Assembly (NCBI GenBank): GCA_041905405.1
Contig: JAYRLC010000017.1
Span: 12,191 to 76,190, forward strand
Direction: 5' to 3'
From: RAM1 sp041905405
GTDB taxonomy: Bacteria > Pseudomonadota > Gammaproteobacteria > Burkholderiales > Burkholderiaceae_C
Length of the DNA: 64,000 nt
In this document: positions 37,145 to 44,683 of the stretch, piece by piece
Position numbering within the stretch: the stretch's first letter is position 1
How the letters are laid out: each line of letters opens with the position of its first letter
Position numbers and translations under genes: made by a program
Notes under the pieces: generated by a model
Seen by the model: only the letters and a program-made list of their open reading frames with translations
Database searches by the model: none
What the model was told of the DNA's origin: nothing

Positions 37145-37867
37145 ATGAGCTCCCCCACCCCGGCCGACCCGCGACTCAGCCAGGACCTGCACGCCGCCGC
37201 CGTGGCCGGCGATGCCGAAGCCCAGGCCGTTCTGGGGCAGTGGCTGCTGGACGGGCGCGACGGCACGCCTGAACCCGAACAGGCGCTGCAATGGTTCCTG
37301 AAGGCTGCCGCGCAGCAGCACGCCATGGGCATGAACATGGTGGGCCGCTGCCATGAGAACGGCTGGGGCACGCCGGTGGACTTCTTTGCCGCCGCCAACT
37401 GGTACCGCCAGGCCGCGCGCAAGGGGCTGGACGCGGCCATGTACAACTACGCCAACCTGCTGCAGTCCGGCCGGGGCGTCGCGCAGGACCATGCGACGGC
37501 GGTGGCGCTGTACCGCGATGCGGCCGACATGGGCCACGCCAAATCCATGACCAAGATCGGCCGCTACTACGAGGACGGGCTGGTGCTTGAGAAGGACGCC
37601 GACCTTGCCTTCTTCTGCTACCGCGAGGCCGCTTTGGGCGGCGACTTTCGCGGCATGTTCAGCTACGCCGGCATGCTGGCCGCGCGCGGGCAGATGGACG
37701 AGGCACTGCAGTGGCTGGCCAAGGTCCCGCTCACGGCCACGCCGCGCTACAAGGCGCAGGCGGGCGCGCTGCTGCTGCAGTCGCCGTACGAAGGCTTCCG
37801 GCGCATCGGGCAGCAGATGCTGGATCAGGCAAACGAGGCAAAGCAGGCGTCCAGCCTGTCCACATAA
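37145..37867 (+). CDS. Sel1-like repeat (TPR-type) protein
   Basis: A 240-residue helical-repeat protein with about four to five Sel1 units, each showing A-x-x-W-Y-R-x-A-A and A-x-x-x-x-G-x-x-Y-x-x-G (for example A-A-N-W-Y-R-Q-A-A and A-V-A-L-Y-R-D-A-A). There is no signal peptide, so it is likely cytoplasmic and a protein-binding scaffold; the partner is unknown. The ATG at 37145 was chosen over a TTG nine bases upstream. Its last 43 bases overlap the 3' end of the convergent deaminase gene, an uncommon amount of convergent coding overlap. Confidence 0.86.
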   Translation: MSSPTPADPRLSQDLHAAAVAGDAEAQAVLGQWLLDGRDGTPEPEQALQWFLKAAAQQHAMGMNMVGRCHENGWGTPVDFFAAANWYRQAARKGLDAAMYNYANLLQSGRGVAQDHATAVALYRDAADMGHAKSMTKIGRYYEDGLVLEKDADLAFFCYREAALGGDFRGMFSYAGMLAARGQMDEALQWLAKVPLTATPRYKAQAGALLLQSPYEGFRRIGQQMLDQANEAKQASSLST

Positions 37868-38874
37868 GCGCGTTTTGTCGCGGCGTCGGCAAAACTGCCC
37901 TCGAAGCTGTTGCGCGCCAGCATGTAGGCGTGCCGCGCCGTGAGCCCCGTGGCCGCGAAGGTCTGCAGGAAGTTCTCGTTCATGTAGCCGCCGAAATACG
38001 CCGGGTCGTCGGAGTTGACCGTGGCGGCCAGGCCTGCGTCCAGCAGCGCGCCGATGTTGTGCTGCGCCAGCGTGGGGAATACGCACAGCTTGAGGTTGGA
38101 CAGCGGACACACGGTGAGCGGCACGCGGTCCTGCGCCAGCCGCTTCATGAGCACGGGATCTTTCACCGACTGCACACCGTGGTCGATCCGCTCGGCCTTC
38201 AGCACGTCCAGCGCGGACCAGATGTATTCGGGCGGGCCCTCCTCGCCCGCATGGGCGACGATGTGCAGGCCCAGTTCACGGCACCTGGCGAACACGCGCG
38301 CGAACTTTTCGGGCGGATGCCCCACCTCGCTGGAATCCAGCCCCACGCCGATGAACTTGCTGCGAAACGGCAGCGCCTGCTCCAGCGTGACAAAGGCATC
38401 TTCTTCGCTCAGGTGGCGCAGAAAGCACAGGATCAGCGACGCGTTGACGCCCAGCTTGTCTTGGGCGTCCAAGCAGGCGCTGTGCAACCCGTTCACCACC
38501 GTGGCCATCATCACGCCGCGCGCCGTGTGCGTCTGCGGGTCGAAGAACATCTCGGTGTGGATCACGTTGTCGGCCTGCGCGCGCAACAGATAGGCCCAGG
38601 CCATTTCATAGAAGTCCTGCTCGGTCAGCAGCACGCTGGCGCCCGCGTAGTAAATATCCAGAAAACTCTGCAGGTTGGTGAACGCGTAGGCGCGGCGCAG
38701 TTCTTCGACGCTGGTGTACGGAATCTTCACGCTGTTGCGCTGCGCCAGCGCGAAGATCAGCTCGGGCTCCAGCGAGCCTTCGATGTGCATGTGCAGTTCG
38801 GCCTTTGGCATGGCGCACAGCAGCGCGGGCAGCTTGTCAGGGGCGATGGCGGGAATCATGGGAATGGTGTTCAT
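37825..38874 (-). CDS. add: Adenosine/adenine deaminase (adenine deaminase type 2 subfamily)
   Basis: Amidohydrolase of 349 residues. The metal site is H28-M-H30-I-E-G-S-L-E-P-E; the form H-x-E-G-x-L-E-P-E followed by L-A-x-R-N is typical of the Aah1-like adenine deaminases rather than true adenosine deaminases (usually H-x-D-G-S). Further sites are G-L-D-S-S-E-V-G-H, H-A-G-E-E-G-P-P-E-Y and N-S-D-D-P-A-Y-F. Most pipelines call it adenosine deaminase; I favour adenine as substrate, giving hypoxanthine. The start shares one base with the Rieske gene's stop (TGATG). Confidence 0.92.
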   Translation of the reverse strand: MNTIPMIPAIAPDKLPALLCAMPKAELHMHIEGSLEPELIFALAQRNSVKIPYTSVEELRRAYAFTNLQSFLDIYYAGASVLLTEQDFYEMAWAYLLRAQADNVIHTEMFFDPQTHTARGVMMATVVNGLHSACLDAQDKLGVNASLILCFLRHLSEEDAFVTLEQALPFRSKFIGVGLDSSEVGHPPEKFARVFARCRELGLHIVAHAGEEGPPEYIWSALDVLKAERIDHGVQSVKDPVLMKRLAQDRVPLTVCPLSNLKLCVFPTLAQHNIGALLDAGLAATVNSDDPAYFGGYMNENFLQTFAATGLTARHAYMLARNSFEGSFADAATKRAYVDRLDACFASFA

Positions 38875-39851
38875 CAGCAGACTCCAAAGGTGATGCCCAG
38901 TTGCTTGAGGTGGCGGCGGTAGGCTGACGATGCCTTGTCCGCTGCCGTGTGCAGCTCGGCGCGCAGGTCCAGCGGCAGCTGCGCGGGGCGCTGCGACTCC
39001 AGCACCGGCTTGTCCTGCATGAAGATGCCGTGCTGGAACGCGCGCAGCGTCTCGTCGGCCGATTCAAAGTCCGCCACGGCCAGGCGGAACCAGACGCGGC
39101 TGGTCTCGGGCGTGACGGGGCAGATGTACAGCGCGATGGACTCGCGGTAGCCGGCAATAGCGACAGCGGCCGCGTCGGGCACCTTGGTCAGCACGGCCGC
39201 GTAGGGCGCCGTGACCTCATAGGTGTATTCGACCTGCGCCGGCGCGGTGGAATGCAGGTTGGACTGTGGCTGCCAGGCCTTGCATTGCGTGGCGATCAGG
39301 CCCGTCGATGTGGGCTCTACGGTGTAGTCGTCAATGGCCGCCGCGCTGCGCATGCCCAGCGAGCCTTCATGCACAAAGCCGAAATGCGCCATGTCCAGAA
39401 AGTTCTCGACGATACGCGGTGCACTGGCCGCCACGTCGTAGGGGCCGCAGTTGAGCTTGCGCAGCCGGGCGTCGTGTTCGGCGGCAAAGGCTGGCAGCGC
39501 CACATCGGCCCCCGCCATCTGCACCCATATCAGGCCATGCGCGTCTTGCGCCGCATAAGCCCGCGCACAGTGCGTCGCCGGCGGCGTGAACGCGGGTAGC
39601 GCCGGCACGTGCACGCACTGCGCGTCCGCGCCAAAGCGCCAGCCGTGGTACGGGCACTCCAGCGTGCCGCCCTCCACCCGCCCCAGCGACAGCCGCGCGC
39701 CGCGGTGCGGACACTGGTCGCGCCAGGCGTGCACCGCGCCCGCTCCGTCGCGCCACAGCACCAGATCATGACCCAGCAATTGCACAGCCACAGGCGCGCC
39801 GGCCAGTTCACGGGACAAAGCCACAGGGTGCCAGTGGTGCGCTTCGATCAT
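38874..39851 (-). CDS. Rieske non-haem iron oxygenase, alpha subunit, in a purine gene cluster
   Basis: A 325-residue oxygenase of the VanA/NdmA-like Rieske family. The [2Fe-2S] ligands are C47-x-H49 (Q-C-P-H-R-G) and C66-x-x-H69 (C-P-Y-H-G-W). The mononuclear iron site is E-N-F-L-D153-M-A-H156-F-G-F-V-H161. It needs an electron-transfer partner, which is not encoded in this window. The gene is directly upstream of and coupled to the adenine/adenosine deaminase gene, so the substrate may be a modified purine; relatives O- or N-demethylate aromatic or methylxanthine substrates. The specificity is inferred from context only. Confidence 0.9.
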   Translation of the reverse strand: MIEAHHWHPVALSRELAGAPVAVQLLGHDLVLWRDGAGAVHAWRDQCPHRGARLSLGRVEGGTLECPYHGWRFGADAQCVHVPALPAFTPPATHCARAYAAQDAHGLIWVQMAGADVALPAFAAEHDARLRKLNCGPYDVAASAPRIVENFLDMAHFGFVHEGSLGMRSAAAIDDYTVEPTSTGLIATQCKAWQPQSNLHSTAPAQVEYTYEVTAPYAAVLTKVPDAAAVAIAGYRESIALYICPVTPETSRVWFRLAVADFESADETLRAFQHGIFMQDKPVLESQRPAQLPLDLRAELHTAADKASSAYRRHLKQLGITFGVC

Positions 39852-39920
39852 CGGGACATCGCGGGTATTGGGTAGGGACCATTGTCTGGCAAGATCGATG
39901 CCCAGGGAGGCCACTGCGCC

Positions 39921-41369
39921 ATGACGGAAAGCGATCTTTTGCAACTGCTGGCGCGCGGCGAGGACAGCCGCCACCAATTCAAGCACGACCAGACCAACGC
40001 CGACGGCCTGGCGGCGGAACTGGCGGCATTCGCCAACAGCGGCGGCGGCACGCTGTTCATGGGCGTGGCGGACAACGGCAGCGTCACAGGGCTGGACGCC
40101 ACCGCCATCCGCCGGCTGAACCAGCTGGTCAGCAACACGGCGAGCCAGCATGTGCGCCCGCCCCTCACGCCACTGAGCCACAACGTCCAGACACCGGACG
40201 GTGTGGTGATGGTCGTGGCGGTGCCCGACGGGCTGAACAAGCCGTACATGGACCTGCAGGGCCGGGTATGGGTCAAGAGCGGCGCCGACAAACGCCACGT
40301 CACGTCGCGCGAGGAAATGCAGCGCATGTTCCAGCGCGCCGGCCTGTTGCAGGCCGACCTGGTACCGGTACGCGATGCCACGGTGAGCGACATCGACGAG
40401 CGGGAGTTGGCGCGGTACTTCGAGCGGCGTTACGGCCAGAGTCTGGAACAGGCAGGGCTGCCACTCACCCAGTTGATGGAAAACCTTCAACTCGCGCAGG
40501 ACGGCGTGCCCAATCTGGCTGGGCTGCTGCTTTTCGGCAAGGCACCTCAACGGCGGCTGCCTGTCTGCCAGATCGGCGCGGTGTGGTTCCCCGGCACCTT
40601 TCTGGGCGACTCGCAATATCTGGACAGCGAGAACATCGAAGGCACGCTGCAAGAGCAGTTCCGGCGCGGCCTTGCATTCATCAAGCGCAGCCTGCACCAT
40701 GTGCAGGGGAACAGGGGCTTCAACACGCTAGGGCAACTGGAGGTGCCCGAAGAGGCTTTTGTCGAACTGCTGGTCAACGCGTTGGTGCATCGCGACTTTC
40801 TGGTCAGCGCAACGATCCGGCTGTTCGTATTCGCCGATCGTGTCGAAATCATCAGCCCCGGCCACCTGCCCGACAGCCTCACGGCGCAGCAGATTCGCGG
40901 CGGCCTGTCCAACCGCCGCAACAAGATACTGGCCGGCCATGCAGCGCACATCCTGCCCTACCGCGGCCTGGGCACGGGCGTGCCGCGGGCGCTGGTGGCG
41001 TGGCCCCAAATTGATCTGATGGATGAACGCGAGGCCAACCAGTTCCGGGCTGTGGTGTGGCGGGTCACCCCGCAAGTCACCCCGCAAGTCACCCCGCAAG
41101 TCACCCCGCAAGTCACCCCGCAAGTCACCCCGCAAGTCACCGCTGAAGTCATGGGCCTGCTGGCGGTCATGGATGGCGAGATGAAACGTGCCGACATCCA
41201 GGCAACACTGGGCTTGAAAGACCGGGAGCATTTCCGCACGGCCTACCTTGCCCCCGCCATGTCGGAAGGCTTGGTCGAGATGACAGTCCCCGACAAACCC
41301 CAGAGCCGACTGCAGCGTTATCGGCTCACCCCCGCGGGCCGCGCCCTGCTAAAAGAGCCGCAGAAATAA
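39921..41369 (+). CDS. AlbA_2 / COG2865-type putative DNA-binding regulator with a VTPQ repeat linker
   Basis: A 482-residue protein with an N-terminal AlbA_2 domain (E-F/H-K-type start, N-S-G-G-G-T-L-F-M-G-V-A-D-N-G), an ATPase-like HATPase_c_4 domain (about 280-370; E-L-L-V-N-A-L-V-H-R-D-F and G-L-G-T-G-V-P-R) and a C-terminal winged-helix region (about 410-482). The last two are joined by a linker of V-T-P-Q repeats encoded by perfect 12-base units. The family is often annotated as ATP-dependent helicase-like or transcriptional regulator, with little experimental support. ATG 39921 is divergent from the Rieske gene. Confidence 0.85.
   Translation: MTESDLLQLLARGEDSRHQFKHDQTNADGLAAELAAFANSGGGTLFMGVADNGSVTGLDATAIRRLNQLVSNTASQHVRPPLTPLSHNVQTPDGVVMVVAVPDGLNKPYMDLQGRVWVKSGADKRHVTSREEMQRMFQRAGLLQADLVPVRDATVSDIDERELARYFERRYGQSLEQAGLPLTQLMENLQLAQDGVPNLAGLLLFGKAPQRRLPVCQIGAVWFPGTFLGDSQYLDSENIEGTLQEQFRRGLAFIKRSLHHVQGNRGFNTLGQLEVPEEAFVELLVNALVHRDFLVSATIRLFVFADRVEIISPGHLPDSLTAQQIRGGLSNRRNKILAGHAAHILPYRGLGTGVPRALVAWPQIDLMDEREANQFRAVVWRVTPQVTPQVTPQVTPQVTPQVTPQVTAEVMGLLAVMDGEMKRADIQATLGLKDREHFRTAYLAPAMSEGLVEMTVPDKPQSRLQRYRLTPAGRALLKEPQK
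41064..41135 (+). repeat. Six perfect 12-bp tandem repeats inside the AlbA_2 gene
   Basis: Unit GTCACCCCGCAA, encoding V-T-P-Q, repeated six times without a mismatch, followed by one diverged unit (41136-41147). Because the unit is 12 bases, gain or loss of copies keeps the reading frame and only changes linker length. Identical third-codon bases point to recent slippage. Confidence 0.95.
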
Positions 41370-41370
41370 C

Positions 41371-41396
41371 AAAGGGGCCGCCGCGGCGGCCCCTTT
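41371..41396 (+). terminator. Intrinsic terminator after the AlbA_2 gene
   Basis: A perfect 26-base palindrome (AAAGGGGCCGCC and its complement around GC) two bases after the stop at 41369; the arms end in TTT. It forms a very stable hairpin. Confidence 0.8.
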
Positions 41397-41436
41397 CGGG
41401 AATGCGTGGATCCGGCTGCGCCGGTCCACTGCATTG

Positions 41437-41477
41437 CCCCCCAGCGGGGGGAGGCGCCGAAGGCGCTTCGGGGGGCG
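41437..41477 (-). terminator. GC-rich double hairpin after the second BMP gene
   Basis: Just past the stop at 41478 (minus strand) stand a GCGCC-GAA-GGCGC hairpin (41454-41466) and a six-base C/G hairpin (41437-41451, loop AGC). This 'GCGCCTTCGGCGC / CCCCCC' pattern resembles intergenic repeats I associate with Comamonadaceae. It probably works as a terminator; the dispersed-repeat nature is recollection, not shown here. Confidence 0.6.
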
Positions 41478-42632
41478 TTATTTTTTATCGCCCGGCACCT
41501 TGCCTTCCACGCCCTTGACGTAGAAGTTGATGCCGCTCAGGAACTTGTCGTCGGCAACGGCGTCTTTCGCCACCACCTCCTTGCCGTCCTGGCCGACGAT
41601 CGGGCCCTTCCAGATGGCAAAGGTGCCGTCCGTCAGGCCCTTCTTGATGTCGGCGATCTTGGTCTTGGTCTCGTCGGGCACGTCGGCGGCGATGGACACC
41701 ATGTCGATCGCGCCTTCCTTGACGCCCCACCACACGCCCGTGCCGCCGGTCCACTTGTTCTCCAGCGCGTCACGCGTGGCCTTGATGTAGTACGGACCCC
41801 AGTTGATGATGGCCGAACCCAGGTGGGCCTTGGGGCCGTAGGCGGTCATGTCGCTGTCCCAGCCGAAGGCGCGCTTGTTCATCTTCTCGGCCGTCTGCAG
41901 CACGGCGGACGAGTCGGTGTTCTGGAACAGCACGTCGGCGCCGCCGTTGATCAGCGAGGTGGCCGCTTCGGTTTCCTTGGGCGGGTTGAACCATTCATTC
42001 ACCCATACGACCTTGGTCTTGATCTTGGGGTTGACCGACTGCGCGCCCAGCGTGAAGCTGTTGATGTTGCGCACGACTTCAGGAATCGGGATCGATGCGA
42101 CCACGCCCAGCGTGTTGGACTTGGTCATCTTGCCGGCGATCACGCCGGCCATGTACGCGCCTTCGTACGTGCGGCTGTCGTAGGTGCGCATGTTCTCTGC
42201 CTGCTTGTAGCCGGTGGCATGCTCGAACTTGACGGCCTTGTTGTCGGCGGCGACCTTGAGCATGGGCTCCATGTAGCCGAAGGTGGTGCCGAAGATCAGC
42301 TTGTTGCCCTGGGCAGCCATGTCGCGGATCACGCGCTCGGCGTCGGCGGACTCGGGCACCTTCTCGACGAAGCTGGTGACGACCTTGTCGCCGAATTCCT
42401 TTTCGATCGCCTTGCGGCCGTTGTCGTGGGCAAAGGTCCAGCCGCCGTCACCCACCGGGCCGACGTAGGCGAATGCGATCTTCAGCGGCTCGGGCTTGGG
42501 CGCAGGGGCGGCCACCGGAGCCGGTGCCGGCGCAGGCGCGGGCTCTTCCTTCTTGCCGCAGGCCACCAGGGCGGCGGCCGCAGCGGACAGCGCCGCGACT
42601 TTCAGCAGGGAACGTTTCTTCAGATCGGTCAT
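41478..42632 (-). CDS. BMP-family ABC transporter substrate-binding lipoprotein
   Basis: A 384-residue binding protein for nucleosides or purines. The signal peptide ends in the lipobox A-L-V-A-C with cysteine at about 25, followed by an alanine/proline-rich tether (K-K-E-E-P-A-P-A-P) and the BMP/PnrA fold beginning I-A-F-A-Y-V-G-P-V-G-D-G-G-W. It is thus a membrane-tethered lipoprotein and part of a complete transporter with the two permeases and ATPase upstream. It resembles the BMP protein at 36 kb along its whole length, so the two are paralogues. Confidence 0.94.
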   Translation of the reverse strand: MTDLKKRSLLKVAALSAAAAALVACGKKEEPAPAPAPAPVAAPAPKPEPLKIAFAYVGPVGDGGWTFAHDNGRKAIEKEFGDKVVTSFVEKVPESADAERVIRDMAAQGNKLIFGTTFGYMEPMLKVAADNKAVKFEHATGYKQAENMRTYDSRTYEGAYMAGVIAGKMTKSNTLGVVASIPIPEVVRNINSFTLGAQSVNPKIKTKVVWVNEWFNPPKETEAATSLINGGADVLFQNTDSSAVLQTAEKMNKRAFGWDSDMTAYGPKAHLGSAIINWGPYYIKATRDALENKWTGGTGVWWGVKEGAIDMVSIAADVPDETKTKIADIKKGLTDGTFAIWKGPIVGQDGKEVVAKDAVADDKFLSGINFYVKGVEGKVPGDKK

Positions 42633-42680
42633 GTCAGGTCCTTCTCCAGGGTTTTTTACGCGACGGGGTGAAAAAGCAAA

Positions 42681-43601
42681 TTATGAACCGGGGTAGAACG
42701 GCTTTCCAAGCGAGGCGGGCATATTGACCCGTATCCACGCCGGGTTGCGCGAGATCAGCGCCAGTACCACGATGGTTGCAATGTAGGGCAGCATCGTGAG
42801 GAACTGGCTCGGTACTTCGACGCCGATGCCCTGCAGATGGAACTGCAGCATGGTTACACCCCCGAACAGGTACGCACCAAGCAACACGCGTGCCGGGCGC
42901 CAGGTGGCAAAGGTCGTGAGCGCCAGCGCGATCCAGCCCTTGCCGGCCACCATGCCCTCGACCCACAGCGGGGTGTAGATGACGGCGATGTAGGCCCCGG
43001 CCAGCCCGCACAGCGCGCCGCCGGCCACCACGGCCGCCAGACGGATGCGGCGCACGGGGTAGCCCAGCGCATGCGCCGATTCGGGCGATTCGCCGACCGA
43101 ACGCAGCACCAGCCCGGCGCGCGAGCGGTACAGGAACCAGATCAGCCCCGCGACCAGCAGCATGGCCACATACACCATGGGATGCTGACGGAACAGCGCC
43201 GGCCCCAGCACCGGGATGTCGCCCAGCAGCGGGATGTGGAACTGCGGCCGCTCGGGCAGCTTTTCCTGCACATATTTGATGCCGGCAAACGCAGAGAAGC
43301 CCGCGCCGAACAGGCTCAGCGCCAGCCCGGTCGCGTACTGGTTGGTGTTGAGCCAGATCACCAGCACGCCAAAGATGGCGGCCAGCAGCGCGCCCGCGCC
43401 CATGCCGGCCGCAAAGCCCATGAGGTCGCTGCCCGTGTGCACCACGGCGGCAAACCCCGCGATGGCCGAGCACAGCATCATGCCCTCGGCCCCCAGGTTG
43501 ACGACGCCGGCTTTCTCGTTGATCAACAGGCCCAGGGCCGCGATGGCCAGCACGGTGCCGGCGTTCAATGTGGCGGCGAAGAGGAGGGCGTAGCTTTCCA
43601 T
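42681..43601 (-). CDS. BMP-type ABC transporter permease (NupQ/YufQ-like)
   Basis: Inner-membrane permease of 306 residues with about eight to nine hydrophobic segments. The signature L-I-N-E-K-A-G-V-V-N-L-G-A-E-G-M-M is typical of nucleoside/BMP and ribose-like permeases. Its start shares one base with the stop of the partner permease. It lies 48 bases upstream of the binding-protein gene. Confidence 0.93.
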   Translation of the reverse strand: MESYALLFAATLNAGTVLAIAALGLLINEKAGVVNLGAEGMMLCSAIAGFAAVVHTGSDLMGFAAGMGAGALLAAIFGVLVIWLNTNQYATGLALSLFGAGFSAFAGIKYVQEKLPERPQFHIPLLGDIPVLGPALFRQHPMVYVAMLLVAGLIWFLYRSRAGLVLRSVGESPESAHALGYPVRRIRLAAVVAGGALCGLAGAYIAVIYTPLWVEGMVAGKGWIALALTTFATWRPARVLLGAYLFGGVTMLQFHLQGIGVEVPSQFLTMLPYIATIVVLALISRNPAWIRVNMPASLGKPFYPGS

Positions 43602-44683
43602 CAGTTGGCTCCCTTAAGGGCAGGCTGCGCGCCGGTGAAACGAATGCGGTAAGCAATGAGCGTGTCACACGCCAGCAGCGTGAACAGCAGCAGGCCCTGG
43701 AACACACCGGTCAGCGACTTGGGCAGGCCCAGGCGCGACTGCGCAAGCTCACCGCCGATGTAGAACATGCTCATGAGAATTGCCGAGAAGATCATGCCCA
43801 CCGGGTGCAGCCGCCCGACAAACGCCACGATGATGGCCGCGAAGCCGTAGCCAGCTGGCACATACGGCGTGAGCTGGCCGATGGGGCCCGCTACCTCCAG
43901 CGCACCGGCCAGGCCGGCTGCGCCCCCGGACGTGAGCAGCGCGATCCACAGCGCCTTGCGCGACGAAAAGCCCGCGTAGCGCGCCGCCGCCGGGGCCAGC
44001 CCGCCGACCTGCTGCGCAAAACCTGCGCGGGTGCGGAACAGGAAGATCCACAGCGCCACCGCCCCGCCCAGCGCCAGCAGCAAGCCGATGCTCACGCGCG
44101 AGCCGCTCATGAGCCGCGGAATCTGCGTGATGGACTCGAAGGTCTTGGTCTGGGGGAAGTTGTAGCCCGCCGGGTCCTTCCACGGGCCATACACCAGGTA
44201 GCTCAGCACCATGTCGGCCACGTACACCAGCATCAGGCTGACCAGGATTTCACTGGCGTTGAACTTGTCGCGCAACAGCGCCGTGATGCCGGCCCACAGC
44301 ATGCCGCCCAGCACACCCGCCAGCAGGATCGCGATGACGATCCAGCCGCCGGTCGTCTTGTCGGCCGTCAGCGCCACGCCGCCGGCAAACACCGCGCCGA
44401 TCACGAACTGGCCTTCGGCGCCGATGTTCCACACGTTGGAGCGGAAGCACACGGCCAACCCCAGCGCGATGACGAGCAGCGGCGTCGCCTTGACCATCAG
44501 CTCGCCCAGCGCATACGGCGTCTTGATCGGCTCCCAGAAGAACACCTGCAGGCCGCGCACCGGGTCCTTGCCCAGGGCGGCAAACAGCGCAACACCGATG
44601 ACGACGGTGATGACCAGCGCCAGCAGCGGCGAGCCCATGGCCCAGGCCTGCGACGGCTGGGGACGGGGTTCAAGCTTGAGCAT
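43601..44683 (-). CDS. BMP-type ABC transporter permease (NupP/YufP-like)
   Basis: A 360-residue inner-membrane permease with about ten hydrophobic segments, the longer partner of the permease pair. The conserved segment F-R-S-N-V-W-N-I-G-A-E-G-Q-F is visible at about 83-96. Its start lies 14 bases inside the end of the ATPase gene, and its stop overlaps the next permease by one base, so the unit is tightly coupled. Confidence 0.93.
   Translation of the reverse strand: MLKLEPRPQPSQAWAMGSPLLALVITVVIGVALFAALGKDPVRGLQVFFWEPIKTPYALGELMVKATPLLVIALGLAVCFRSNVWNIGAEGQFVIGAVFAGGVALTADKTTGGWIVIAILLAGVLGGMLWAGITALLRDKFNASEILVSLMLVYVADMVLSYLVYGPWKDPAGYNFPQTKTFESITQIPRLMSGSRVSIGLLLALGGAVALWIFLFRTRAGFAQQVGGLAPAAARYAGFSSRKALWIALLTSGGAAGLAGALEVAGPIGQLTPYVPAGYGFAAIIVAFVGRLHPVGMIFSAILMSMFYIGGELAQSRLGLPKSLTGVFQGLLLFTLLACDTLIAYRIRFTGAQPALKGAN

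Noticed and set aside
41064..41147. Tandem repeats as a CRISPR array
   Set aside because: Units are contiguous with no spacers and encode a V-T-P-Q linker in frame.
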